This document shows positions 8,446 through 16,456 of a stretch of DNA of 64,000 nucleotides, one piece after another. Position 1 is the first letter of the stretch, and the number at the start of each line of letters is the position of its first letter. The notes beneath the pieces are model-generated. The model worked only from the letters and a program-made list of their open reading frames with translations, made no database searches and was not told the origin of the DNA. Source of the stretch: Solibacillus isronensis (GTDB lineage: Bacteria; Bacillota; Bacilli; Bacillales_A; Planococcaceae); contig NZ_FVZN01000014.1 of NCBI RefSeq assembly GCF_900168685.1, positions 1,736,001 to 1,800,000 of the forward strand, read 5' to 3'. The position numbers and the translations under genes were made by a program.

Positions 8446-8514
8446 TTCAACAATATGGCCCTATAATGGAAAAAACGCGATCTTCTTATTGAAGAATCGG
8501 GCCAGATTGTTGAA
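8446..8514. repeat. Dispersed palindromic repeat, best copy
   Basis: The outer arms TTCAACAATATGGCCC and GGGCCAGATTGTTGAA pair at 15 of 16 positions. An inner stem around TTATT is formed by CGATCTTC and GAAGAATCG. It is intergenic. Confidence 0.8.
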
Positions 8515-8553
8515 GATTTTGTTTAACCTTCAGATAACTAATTTATATAGCCC

Positions 8554-8745
8554 TTATTTACATCCTTCACACAATACACTTTCAGCAGTTCTTGCAATTG
8601 CATTATCTAAGCGAGATACTAACATATCTTTTTCAGAAGGCATTGTTAAGGTAGCGGTAAAACGTTGACCTTCTTCGATTTTTTTACCACAACCAGTACA
8701 AATTAATTCCTTTGAGCGAATTGTATCTTTTAATTTATCCAACAA
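8554..8745 (-). CDS. Small zinc-ribbon protein
   Basis: 63 residues with a CTGCGKK pair near residue 16 and a CEGCK pair at the very end, a likely four-cysteine zinc site. The start is a TTG behind AGGAG with a normal spacing. Similar short cysteine proteins are common in Bacillales and have no established role. No operon partner is visible. Confidence 0.65.
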   Translation of the reverse strand: MLDKLKDTIRSKELICTGCGKKIEEGQRFTATLTMPSEKDMLVSRLDNAIARTAESVLCEGCK

Positions 8746-8944
8746 TTTTATCCACTCCTAATAATTTTTTATATAAAGTTAATAACTAGATATCCCTTAT
8801 AAATTTTAACAAACTTACCCACTTTGAGCGTTCCCAAAAAATGCTTGGGAACTTCCGACTTACAATTTATGTCTATATTATAAAATGGTCCACCTGAAAA
8901 GATTGTTTAACTAACGAACAAGACTGGAGAGGAAGGTGATTTAA

Positions 8945-9226
8945 TTGTTTAAACCAGCAGTATATTTGGTACACGGATTGATATTCATATTAGTAACTCT
9001 TATTGGTTTAGCCCCAGCATTTAGCATTGCTGCACCAGACCCAAATCAAACTTATTGGGTTTGGGTTTCAATGATTGTGATTTTTAATATTCTTGTGTTG
9101 GTATCTGCTTTTGTACAGTTAAGGATAAAAAAAGTTTGGGTGTTTTTAATATCCACAATAGGCCTCATTGCTCTTTTTATTCTAACTTTAAAATACATTT
9201 ACCCTTACGTTTTGAATTTTTTTTAG
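8945..9226 (+). CDS. Small membrane protein, three helices
   Basis: 93 residues starting at a TTG behind AGGAAGGTG. Three hydrophobic segments are clear: YLVHGLIFILVTLIGLAPAF, WVSMIVIFNILVLVSAFVQL and VFLISTIGLIALFIL. No family is recognised. The upstream intergenic space holds a small hairpin (8830-8852, GTTCCCAA/TTGGGAAC) with no T-run. Confidence 0.6.
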   Translation: MFKPAVYLVHGLIFILVTLIGLAPAFSIAAPDPNQTYWVWVSMIVIFNILVLVSAFVQLRIKKVWVFLISTIGLIALFILTLKYIYPYVLNFF

Positions 9227-9297
9227 AATGAACAAGGTAACAAATATTTAATTCATAGACGCGATTGTTAATATGTCTAACTTTTCTTCTTCAACTA

Positions 9298-9486
9298 ATG
9301 GAGGATTTAGTACAATCAGGACTTATAAGCTATACAAAACAAATTGCCTAAACGTTACTAAATGAAAGTTTGGAGAAAAAAGGAAAATCTGTAAACGATG
9401 TTGCAGCAGCGTTTACAGATTTTTTATTGGAACATTGTTTATACGATACCTCCTTATTAACCATTTTTAACGCCCCCTACCTTTAA
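9298..9486 (+). pseudogene. Possible gene remnant with an internal stop
   Basis: From the ATG at 9298 the frame reads MEDLVQSGLISYTKQIA, stop (9349-9351), then TLLNESLEKKGKSVNDVAAA and on for 25 more codons to a TAA. The composition of the second part looks protein-like (amphipathic, lysine- and glutamate-rich). There is no ribosome site. A strong hairpin at 9386-9421 overlaps it, so the coding reading may be a coincidence. Confidence 0.25.
9386..9427 (+). terminator. Hairpin with T-run
   Basis: Perfect 12-bp stem AATCTGTAAACG/CGTTTACAGATT followed by TTTTATT. It could end transcription from the membrane-protein gene at 8945-9226. It overlaps the doubtful gene remnant. Confidence 0.55.
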
Positions 9487-9544
9487 ATTCTATATATAAG
9501 ACGTTACTAACAAAAATAATATTGCATTTATTTACTAAAAAACA

Positions 9545-9565
9545 CAATTTGTTTTAAACAAATTG
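9545..9565. repeat. Short perfect palindrome
   Basis: CAATTTGTTT and AAACAAATTG around one central base. It lies 160 bases upstream of the lipoprotein at 9707 and could be an operator, but nothing else supports that. Confidence 0.35.
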
Positions 9566-9706
9566 AGCTAAAAATGCCTTAATAATTTTACCAAACGTCG
9601 CTTTGATAAGGTTATTTAAAGGAATTCATATTGTATTATCGAAATATAGCATATAAGCGTTTGGTTTTAACGATTAAAATTTCGAATTTGAATGAGGATG
9701 GATAAT

Positions 9707-10192
9707 TTGAGGATAAAATATTACTTTGTACTTTTTATACTAGTGGGTTTACTTTCTGCTTGTAATACTGGCATAGAGCCAAAGGAACATTTGGGAGAAA
9801 TCTATAGTGTTGCATTGGACTCAATAATGAAAGAGGATGAGGGATTAAATAGTGATATGCAGTATATAGCCATTGACATGAGTAATTTTGAGGAAGCAGA
9901 TGAAAGTGATAAAAAAGAAATTTTAAATTACTTTAAAGAAAAATATAAAGTTGAAGTAATGGAAGCTACTTTTGAACAACTGGAAGAAAAGGGATTATAT
10001 AATTCAGATCTGATGCGTTTGGATGGCGTACTACTTAAAATAGAAAAAGTTGATTTTAAGTTCAATAATAAAATTTTATTTGAGGGTTCTAAGTATCGTT
10101 CTGGTTTAGGGGCAATTGGAGTAGAAGTTAAAGTTCATTATAAAGATAATAAATGGAAAGCCAAAGAAGTGAAAATGACTTGGATTAGTTAA
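9707..10192 (+). CDS. Hypothetical lipoprotein
   Basis: About 161 residues. The hydrophobic N-terminus ends in the lipobox LSAC, so the protein is predicted to be lipid-anchored outside the membrane. The TTG at 9707 is chosen because GAGGATGG stands at the usual distance before it; the ATG at 9692 has no ribosome site. The mature part is charged and helical at first (KKEILNYFKEKYKVEV), then beta-rich. I do not recognise the family. Confidence 0.65.
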   Translation: MRIKYYFVLFILVGLLSACNTGIEPKEHLGEIYSVALDSIMKEDEGLNSDMQYIAIDMSNFEEADESDKKEILNYFKEKYKVEVMEATFEQLEEKGLYNSDLMRLDGVLLKIEKVDFKFNNKILFEGSKYRSGLGAIGVEVKVHYKDNKWKAKEVKMTWIS

Positions 10193-10358
10193 GTATAATT
10201 GTGTTAACGAATTCTTAAGTGAAACAAACGATTTATAGCATATTCAAAACAAACTTTTATACGAGATTTTATGCAAGTCAATTAATCGCCGGATTCTGTT
10301 AAAATCCAAAATAAAATGGTGACCCATATACATTTGTGATTTATAGGAGGAACAGAGG

Positions 10359-10793
10359 ATGAAAAAAATCCTTTTGATGTTAACAACTCTTTTTTTATTA
10401 GTTGCTTGTCAATCCGACGAAGGAAAAAAAGCACCTACCGGACAAATTAAAGCAGATGGCAAAAAGTATGAATTGAAATACCTCAATTATGAATGGATAG
10501 AGGATAATTTAGTAATTAGACAACCAAATTCAGAAACAATTTACGAATCCTTAAAAGCTGATCAAGCCATTCCAGTTAAAAAAGGTGATGAGCTATTGCT
10601 GAAGATTGAGAAGAACCCTGATTCAGTTACTGTAATTACATACAATGAAACCGAAAAGCAAGAGACTTCAACTATTTCAGATAATAAAATTATTATACCG
10701 CCGGAAAAAGATAATTATTTTTACGAGATTATTGCAGAATGGGATAACGGAAGTAAGGTATCGTATGTATTTAGCGTTGAATATACAGATTAG
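10359..10793 (+). CDS. Hypothetical lipoprotein
   Basis: 144 residues with a signal and lipobox LLVAC (cysteine near residue 17) and a strong AGGAGG ribosome site. The mature part is a beta-rich domain of about 120 residues (VTVITYNETEKQ, YFYEIIAEWDNGSKVSYVF) resembling a small Ig-like fold. The terminator at 10838 follows. Family and function are unknown. Confidence 0.65.
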   Translation: MKKILLMLTTLFLLVACQSDEGKKAPTGQIKADGKKYELKYLNYEWIEDNLVIRQPNSETIYESLKADQAIPVKKGDELLLKIEKNPDSVTVITYNETEKQETSTISDNKIIIPPEKDNYFYEIIAEWDNGSKVSYVFSVEYTD

Positions 10794-10837
10794 GAAATAA
10801 AATTAATTTCTTTCTAATTATCATCCTTTAATAAGAC

Positions 10838-10880
10838 CAAAAAGCGGCCCCCAAAAATAAGCGGGTTGCCGCCTTTTTAA
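10838..10880. terminator. Shared terminator between convergent genes
   Basis: Hairpin AAAGCGGC/GCCGCCTTT with T-runs on both strands, between the lipoprotein genes ending at 10793 (+) and 10938 (-). Confidence 0.8.
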
Positions 10881-10937
10881 TTCTTGCTCCATACTATCGG
10901 TAAACACTGCTACAACAATGCTCACCAATTTTTCTTT

Positions 10938-11435
10938 TTAACGAGTCTCGGTTGTTAAGAGTTCAAGTGTTTTCCATACAACGATTTTTTCAACTTCTTT
11001 TCCGACACTATCAAATTTAATTTTTAATCTCCGTGCATTATCCACTTTTACATCACCCAACGAAAATTTTATAACAATTTTCCCCTCGCCATTAATTTCT
11101 AAACCGTTTATGTTTTTTAATTCTCTTCCATACGATTCGTCATATAATCCAGTTTTCCTAGATGGTTCTGCTCCGAAGATCTCATACTTTATACCATCTT
11201 CTTCGTATGTAGTAAGCGAGTCGGGATAATCTTTAACGAATTCAATTGATTTTAGTGTTATCGGTGATTTACCTGTCCATTCAATTGGTGCAACCATATA
11301 GAAAGTTTCTTTTTTCCAATCAGTACCGAATTGTCCTAATAAAAATTCACCGTCTACCTCCTTGACCTGTTCACTACACCCTACTAGTGAAGCTATACAA
11401 AACAAAGTAATCAAACCTAATACTATTCTTTTCAT
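10938..11435 (-). CDS. Hypothetical lipoprotein
   Basis: 165 residues with signal and lipobox LVGC (cysteine near residue 20). The ATG follows AAGGGGTG. The mature region looks beta-rich (FYMVAPIEWTGKSPITLKSI, KIVIKFSLGDVKVDNARRLK) and could be a small extracellular sensing or immunity-type domain, but I do not recognise it. A dispersed palindrome lies 50 bases upstream. Confidence 0.65.
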   Translation of the reverse strand: MKRIVLGLITLFCIASLVGCSEQVKEVDGEFLLGQFGTDWKKETFYMVAPIEWTGKSPITLKSIEFVKDYPDSLTTYEEDGIKYEIFGAEPSRKTGLYDESYGRELKNINGLEINGEGKIVIKFSLGDVKVDNARRLKIKFDSVGKEVEKIVVWKTLELLTTETR

Positions 11436-11483
11436 AAAAACACCCCTTCAAAATTTTACCACAAAACTATATTGGCTAGGTTA

Positions 11484-11551
11484 TTCTACAATATGGCCCT
11501 CTAATAGAAAAACGCGATCTTCTTATTGAAGAATCACGCTCGATAGTTGAA
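11484..11551. repeat. Dispersed palindromic repeat
   Basis: Left arm TTCTACAATATGGCCC, inner stem CGATCTTC-TTATT-GAAGAATC identical to that of 8446-8514, and a diverged right arm ending GATAGTTGAA. Confidence 0.75.
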
Positions 11552-11598
11552 TTATGAAAAACTTATCCAACCTAAATTCCCACTTAGCATCAAGAATC

Positions 11599-12231
11599 CT
11601 AATTAATCACTTCTCCATTCATTTTCACTTTAATTTTATAAGAGTCAATATTAGATATCGAATTCAATTTTCCTGATTGTAAGATTTCATTCGCCTTCTC
11701 TTCAATTTCTAGTGCAACTTTACGTGCATTTTTATCCAAATCTTTTATTGAAGTATGAACGATAATAAATTGATGAGTATCAATACTTATATGATCAACT
11801 ATTTGATAATTCCTAAGGCCTTTCATTAACGTCTTAAGTATTAACTGGTGATCTTTATTGATAATTTCATCTGTATTACCAATCCAATCCCATCTGTTAA
11901 AAACGACTATATAATCTTCTAATTCAGTATCTTTAATGACACCTTTTGCAATGAATTCCATGTCTATTTGTACTGACTTTAAATATTCTTCGTCTCCTAC
12001 TACTTGTATGACCAATTCTTTGTTTGAAGTCGTTTTGACGTCTACCCCTACATATTTCTTATTGAGCTTTACCATTAATTTTTTCACTATAGAATCTTCT
12101 ATAGTGTTTAAAGGTTCTTTTTCTTCTATTTTTTCTCTGGAAGAATCAAATAGGAAAGGAATATTAAATACATTAAACGATGTTATTCCTACTATAAATA
12201 TACCGACAGTTATCAATATCCTTTTTGACAT
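11599..12231 (-). CDS. Membrane-anchored hypothetical protein
   Basis: 210 residues with one N-terminal membrane helix (ILITVGIFIVGITSFNVF) and an extracellular remainder rich in lysine and glutamate. The ATG follows AGAGGAGGTG. The region after residue 35 alternates predicted helices and strands (YVGVDVKTTSNKELVIQVV, IDTHQFIIVHTSIKDL). It is one of several unrelated exported proteins in this part of the window. Family not recognised. Confidence 0.6.
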   Translation of the reverse strand: MSKRILITVGIFIVGITSFNVFNIPFLFDSSREKIEEKEPLNTIEDSIVKKLMVKLNKKYVGVDVKTTSNKELVIQVVGDEEYLKSVQIDMEFIAKGVIKDTELEDYIVVFNRWDWIGNTDEIINKDHQLILKTLMKGLRNYQIVDHISIDTHQFIIVHTSIKDLDKNARKVALEIEEKANEILQSGKLNSISNIDSYKIKVKMNGEVIN

Positions 12232-12303
12232 ATAACACCTCCTCTAAAGATGGTATGTCTCTTGCTCCAAGAAAAAAACTTGAAGGACCAATTCATTAAG
12301 TAA

Positions 12304-12344
12304 AGCGCATTTCTTGTTGCAAAAATGCACCAGATTATTGTATA
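12304..12344. repeat. Degenerate half copy of dispersed palindromic repeat
   Basis: AGCGCATTTCTTGTTGCAAA and ATGCACCAGATTATTG follow the right-part pattern seen at 5021-5061, with several changes. Confidence 0.35.
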
Positions 12345-12392
12345 AGCAGGATTATAATTTTGTAATGAAATAAATACGGCGCATTATGGAAC

Positions 12393-12416
12393 GTTACCAA
12401 ACGACGGTCTGGTAAC
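12393..12416. promoter_or_regulatory. Inverted repeat upstream of a small gene
   Basis: GTTACCA and TGGTAAC separated by 10 bases, 64 bases before the gene at 12481. It could be a regulator binding site. No regulator gene is nearby. Confidence 0.3.
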
Positions 12417-12480
12417 TATTCAAAAGCTACAGTATTTGGTATATTATTTTAAATAAAAATTATTTAGAAAGAGGAATATA

Positions 12481-12855
12481 ATGAGCTTTTATCGTTATTT
12501 TGCTTCAAAAAATCCCTTACCGACTGTTATAACTTTAGAAGAATACCATTATGGGGAACAGTTTGAAGTTCTTCCTTGTAGAAAAAATCCTCCTATCGCG
12601 ACAGGAGGGCAAATTCAAAAGCCTAATATTTACAAAGTAAGAGGCAATAAAACTTCTTTAAACCAACTTGTTGAATATATTAAAGAAAATGTTGAAGAAC
12701 AAAACCTAGTTGAATTTTGGTCAATATGGCACAGTGAAAAAGTGCCTTCTAAAAACATATTTCGAATTAACCCGCAGCAAGTAACGATTGAAGATTTAAG
12801 ATTCTTAAATGAAAATGAAAATAGCTGTATTAAATTTTTCCCTAAAAATAATTAG
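12481..12855 (+). CDS. Hypothetical cytoplasmic protein
   Basis: 124 residues, no signal peptide or membrane helix, with an ATG behind AGAGGAA. The middle contains QLVEYIKENVEEQNLVEFWS and a C-terminal VTIEDLRFLNENENSCIKF. I do not recognise the family. It stands alone, with a hairpin downstream at 12919. Confidence 0.55.
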   Translation: MSFYRYFASKNPLPTVITLEEYHYGEQFEVLPCRKNPPIATGGQIQKPNIYKVRGNKTSLNQLVEYIKENVEEQNLVEFWSIWHSEKVPSKNIFRINPQQVTIEDLRFLNENENSCIKFFPKNN

Positions 12856-12918
12856 TAGGTTTATTGGAATGAGAAATTAAGAATAAAAGTTCCCAAATTA
12901 AAGGCTTGAAATACATCA

Positions 12919-12958
12919 CAAAGGCACGAATGTTATTAAATTAACATTTGTGCCTTTG
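12919..12958 (+). terminator. Long hairpin after the gene at 12481
   Basis: CAAAGGCAC and GTGCCTTTG close a 17-bp stem with one mismatch and a short loop (TTAAAT). Only a weak T-run (GCGTTTG) follows, so it may be a poor terminator or an RNA-stabilising hairpin. Confidence 0.5.
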
Positions 12959-13051
12959 CGTTTGAACGATTGATGATACAGTTATCTATAAATATGGCAT
13001 AAGCGGTGGAAGTAGCAACATTTATAACATTTCTTATCCTCATTAGTCTTA

Positions 13052-13119
13052 TTCAACAATATGGCCGTTTAACTAAAAAGGACCCCTTCCTTTTTCAAGG
13101 AAAGCGGCCGATTGAGGGA
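13052..13119. repeat. Dispersed palindromic repeat, variant inner stem
   Basis: Left arm TTCAACAATATGGCCG and right end GCGGCCGATTGAGGGA. The inner stem CCCCTTCCTTT/AAGGAAAG differs completely from other copies but still pairs. The rest of 12856-13491 holds no convincing gene. Confidence 0.65.
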
Positions 13120-13403
13120 GTTTATATCCCCCAAGTAAGATTTTTTCAGTGTGAATTAACTAAAGCTGCAATTAATTCTACAATATTCTTTAAATATGCA
13201 GATATAAAGAAACTATTTATAGCTAAAATGACCATTGCGATTGCGATAATGTATTTTGTTAGTTTTTCCAATTTTATATTCAACCTCTCGTAATTCTAAT
13301 ATACAATTATTTTTCTATAACCCCGTAAATAAAATTTCTACACCTTTGTTATTGTAGCAAAATTCTAGGTTATTAATTGTTAATACTTCTAATACTCATG
13401 TTA

Positions 13404-13470
13404 TTCAACAATATGGCACTATAACAGAAATACGCGATTTTCTTGATGAAGATCGTGCCCTATTGTTGAA
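13404..13470. repeat. Dispersed palindromic repeat with compensatory arm change
   Basis: TTCAACAATATGGCAC pairs with GTGCCCTATTGTTGAA. Compared with 8446-8514, GGCCC/GGGCC has become GGCAC/GTGCC, so both arms changed together. Confidence 0.78.
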
Positions 13471-13491
13471 TAGGATATTAGATTTATGCTT

Positions 13492-14268
13492 CTATACAAA
13501 AATTGAATATTTAATAGGAGTAACAAACCCTAATTTCCCTGCTAATATTATAGAAGAATCATTTGATACATCACAGTCCCATTTAGGAATGATACTTTTT
13601 TTCAAGCAATATTTTATAAATGAGGTTGCGATTATACCTGCTAATCCTTTTCCTCTATAATCTTTGTGAGTAATAATATCAATCTCTGCAAATTCTAAAG
13701 AAGAAAAAATTGCAGTACATTCACTAATTACTTTTTCATTATGTAGAATGCAGAATCCAAAACCCATTTCAATAAAATTTGATGTGGACCCCCAATATTC
13801 TTTATAGTAATCCTCATTAAATTCCCTGCTTTTATTTATTATTTCTGCGTCTATTTTTTCTATAGAATATTCACTAGATAGTACCACTTTTCTATCTATT
13901 TCTTTATCAAAATTATGTTCAAAAGAAAATCTGCTCAGTTGCTTTATTTCATCTTTTAACTGACTCATTATTACACTACTCCATTTTTCCGATGTAGAAA
14001 ATAAACTGAAACGTAATTTATTATTTTTCCTATGCCTATATAGTTCAAAGAGAAAATTATTGAAATTCAAGTTATCTACCTCTCCTCCCACAAAATAAAT
14101 ACCTGAATTTGTTCCAATCAGAACTGACTTAGGAAATCTAGAGTCTGCATAAACTGTCCCTTGTATATAGCCATCCAAAATTGAATATGCAAAAGTCGGA
14201 CAAATTATATTACTTTTGCTTAAAGTACTTTTTAAATTTTCAAAATCACTTTGATTAAGTCTTATCAC
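13492..14268 (-). CDS. GNAT-family N-acetyltransferase
   Basis: 258 residues. The C-terminal half carries the acetyl-CoA binding signature of GNAT enzymes: AEIDIITHKDYRGKGLAGII (the RGKGLA loop), preceded by GFCILHNEKVISECTAIF. The N-terminal half resembles the GNAT_acetyltran family that includes the zwittermicin A resistance protein ZmaR. The substrate is unknown, so resistance should not be assumed. It is monocistronic, and a dispersed palindrome lies 22 bases after its stop codon. Confidence 0.75.
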   Translation of the reverse strand: MIRLNQSDFENLKSTLSKSNIICPTFAYSILDGYIQGTVYADSRFPKSVLIGTNSGIYFVGGEVDNLNFNNFLFELYRHRKNNKLRFSLFSTSEKWSSVIMSQLKDEIKQLSRFSFEHNFDKEIDRKVVLSSEYSIEKIDAEIINKSREFNEDYYKEYWGSTSNFIEMGFGFCILHNEKVISECTAIFSSLEFAEIDIITHKDYRGKGLAGIIATSFIKYCLKKSIIPKWDCDVSNDSSIILAGKLGFVTPIKYSIFV

Positions 14269-14382
14269 AAGAACACACCTCTATATTTATTAAATTTTGC
14301 CATTTATTTATTATCGAACAATTAGCAATTTTTGTATATAACGGATTTAAATCCACTTCTAAGTAAGAAATCTATTTTCTTA

Positions 14383-14452
14383 TTTAAGAATATGGCCCTA
14401 TAATTGAACAAAGCACTTTTCTAATTCAGGAAAAGAGCACCTAATAGTTGAA
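14383..14452. repeat. Dispersed palindromic repeat, variant inner stem
   Basis: Left arm TTTAAGAATATGGCCC, right arm end CTAATAGTTGAA. The inner stem GCACTTTTCT/AGGAAAAGAGC is of a second type, shared with 33288-33353. Confidence 0.65.
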
Positions 14453-14510
14453 GATTAAAAGCATTTAGATAAAAAAAATAGTAGATACTTGAAAAAGGGA
14501 GGAAATGTAA

Positions 14511-15290
14511 TTGACACTTTGGAGAACGGATGTTGGGGATGATATATACAGATTGAATACTCTAAATGATAATGTGATTAAAGAGGCTGAAGAACTATTA
14601 AATGTGGAACTTCCAGAAGCATATATAAATTTACTCAAGGAGCAAAATGGAGGTTATATTGAATATAACTCTATCCCTTGTCCCTCAAACCAAAAATTAG
14701 AGGATAATACAATTGATATCGATTACATAATGGGAATTGGTAAGGATACTGGTATTCTTGATTCCTCAGAGCTAATTCAGGAGTGGGAATTACCAGAAAA
14801 TATTGTATTATTTAGTGGTGATGGCCATTCTTGGTTTGCATTTGATTATAGAATCCACAAGAAAAATCCACCTATTATTTTGATAGACACTGAATCGAAT
14901 ATAATTTTATCAATTGCTACTTCTTTTAAACAATTTTTAAATCAATTGTATACAGAAGAAAGTGTTGAATTTGATCCGGATGGTACTGTTCAAGTTTCAA
15001 AAGGAAGTTTATTAATTGCAATTGAAGAAAATAACATTTCAGATATTATTCAATCAATAGATTTATTACCCTTTGAAATTGATTTTAGTATTGAATGGTT
15101 TAGTGAATTACTAATAAAACTTTCTAATCATTCTAACAATGAAGTTAGAAAATCTGTCAGTCAAGCTACCTACTCTTTGATGAATGAGTTGGACACTGAA
15201 AAATTGTCTATACTTGCAACTAAGTTTGAGAACGATATAGATCTTGATGTTAAGTATTATGGCACTTTAGTTAATGAAAAATTGATTTAA
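14511..15290 (+). CDS. SMI1/KNR4 (SUKH) family protein with C-terminal helical repeats
   Basis: 259 residues from a TTG behind GGGAGG. Residues 15-145 show the SUKH pattern: ELPEAYINLLKEQNGGYI, then ENIVLFSGDGHSWFAFDYR, then IILIDTESNIILSIATSF. SUKH proteins often act as immunity proteins to secreted toxins, but no toxin gene is nearby. The last 90 residues are helical (EVRKSVSQATYSLMNELDTE) and look like a HEAT-type repeat. A terminator follows at 15325. Confidence 0.75.
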   Translation: MTLWRTDVGDDIYRLNTLNDNVIKEAEELLNVELPEAYINLLKEQNGGYIEYNSIPCPSNQKLEDNTIDIDYIMGIGKDTGILDSSELIQEWELPENIVLFSGDGHSWFAFDYRIHKKNPPIILIDTESNIILSIATSFKQFLNQLYTEESVEFDPDGTVQVSKGSLLIAIEENNISDIIQSIDLLPFEIDFSIEWFSELLIKLSNHSNNEVRKSVSQATYSLMNELDTEKLSILATKFENDIDLDVKYYGTLVNEKLI

Positions 15291-15324
15291 TAAAACGAAA
15301 CTAGCATGAACTCTTAAAAGATTA

Positions 15325-15373
15325 AAACTTCTAATGCCGTAAAAGAGAAAACAATACGACATTAGCAGTTTTT
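15325..15373 (+). terminator. Terminator of the SMI1/KNR4 gene
   Basis: A 14-bp stem with two mismatches (AACTTCTAATGCCG against CGACATTAGCAGTT) followed by TTTT. Confidence 0.7.
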
Positions 15374-15410
15374 AGTGGGGAAATATTGTAATATTACATA
15401 AAAGCTTTTA

Positions 15411-15428
15411 TTCAACAACATGGCCCGG
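15411..15428. repeat. Left-arm fragment of dispersed palindromic repeat
   Basis: TTCAACAACATGGCCCGG matches the left arm; no right arm follows. The rest of 15374-15588 holds no supported gene. Confidence 0.45.
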
Positions 15429-15588
15429 TGGAATACCATTGATTCTTATTCAATATCTATTGCAATTACATATGTAGCCCTGCTATCTCCACAGTTACCT
15501 ACAATCTCAACTATATATTTTCCTTTCTCCCCTCTTCTTCAAAGGTGCCTTACTTCAGTTAGATTTACACTAATACCTTCCATAGACT

Positions 15589-16455
15589 TCACTTATGCTG
15601 CAGGCGAAATAAAACAGCTGCAAAAATAGCTATACCAACTATCGAACTGCAAATAAATAACACACTTGATTGCACTCCTAAAATACTGCCACCTATTTCG
15701 TAAACAACTCCGTAAGTTAACATATAAGAATCCATTGCCTCTTCCGCATTTCCAAACACTGTTCGTAAAGAATCTTCCATCATAAGTTGACGTAACAATA
15801 CTGCGACGTGACTGACAGGAAATAAATGAATGACTGTTTGAATTGCTTTCGGCAGCACCCCCATCGGAACATAGACTGCGCATAAGAAGCCAATTAGTGT
15901 ACCAACCAGGGAATTTACCGTTGAAAATGCTTTTGCTGATTTCGCCAAAAGTACAATCACTAAATTAATCATTGCACTCAGCAAGACGCCAAGCATAATG
16001 ACACCGACTAGTTGCAAGAGCTTCCATATACTCGGCAGCTCTGCACCAAGCGTCAATAAATATATTTCACATACAATAAAAGCAATAGACGTCATGATAA
16101 ATCCGATCATGACAGAGCTGATGACATAGCTTATCTGAATTGAAAACCGGGATGCGGATGTTACAAGAAAATCCGCTGTACGCTTTGATTCCTGATCACC
16201 GACGAATATCGCAAATACTGCCAGTGTTGATGTCATGGCTGTCATTGTTAAAATACCGGCAATCATCCATTGACTTACAGCTAATTCAACTGCAGGCGTC
16301 ACTTCAATTACCTGACTAATGGCATCAATTTGCAGCTTCTGCAAAAAGACAATAAATAACCCGATTGAAATCAAGACAGACAGCAACGAGAAAAAGACGA
16401 GCATTCTGTCCCGGAAGAAGATTTTATTATTGCGAACAATTAAACTCGTCAGCAT
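15589..16455 (-). CDS. ABC-2 type transporter permease
   Basis: About 288 residues with six hydrophobic segments, for example LVFFSLLSVLISIGLFIVFL, LLQLVGVIMLGVLLSAMINL and SVLFICSSIVGIAIFAAVLF. This is typical of ABC-2 drug or lipid exporters. The ATG at 16455 is used because GGGGGAGG precedes it and the ATPase gene stops one base upstream. It forms the membrane half of the transporter whose ATPase is encoded directly before it. The exported substrate is not known. Confidence 0.85.
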   Translation of the reverse strand: MLTSLIVRNNKIFFRDRMLVFFSLLSVLISIGLFIVFLQKLQIDAISQVIEVTPAVELAVSQWMIAGILTMTAMTSTLAVFAIFVGDQESKRTADFLVTSASRFSIQISYVISSVMIGFIMTSIAFIVCEIYLLTLGAELPSIWKLLQLVGVIMLGVLLSAMINLVIVLLAKSAKAFSTVNSLVGTLIGFLCAVYVPMGVLPKAIQTVIHLFPVSHVAVLLRQLMMEDSLRTVFGNAEEAMDSYMLTYGVVYEIGGSILGVQSSVLFICSSIVGIAIFAAVLFRLQHK

Positions 16456-16456
16456 A

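Noticed and set aside
8375-8668. A 97-codon plus-strand frame
   Set aside because: It runs through a palindromic repeat and then lies antisense to the small zinc-ribbon gene.
13006-13293. A 95-codon plus-strand frame starting GTG
   Set aside because: Its middle (IQQYGRLTKKDPFLFQ) is the translation of a dispersed palindromic repeat, and there is no ribosome site.
15420-15629. A 69-codon plus-strand frame
   Set aside because: It begins in a repeat arm and ends inside the ABC permease gene on the other strand; composition is not protein-like and there is no ribosome site.
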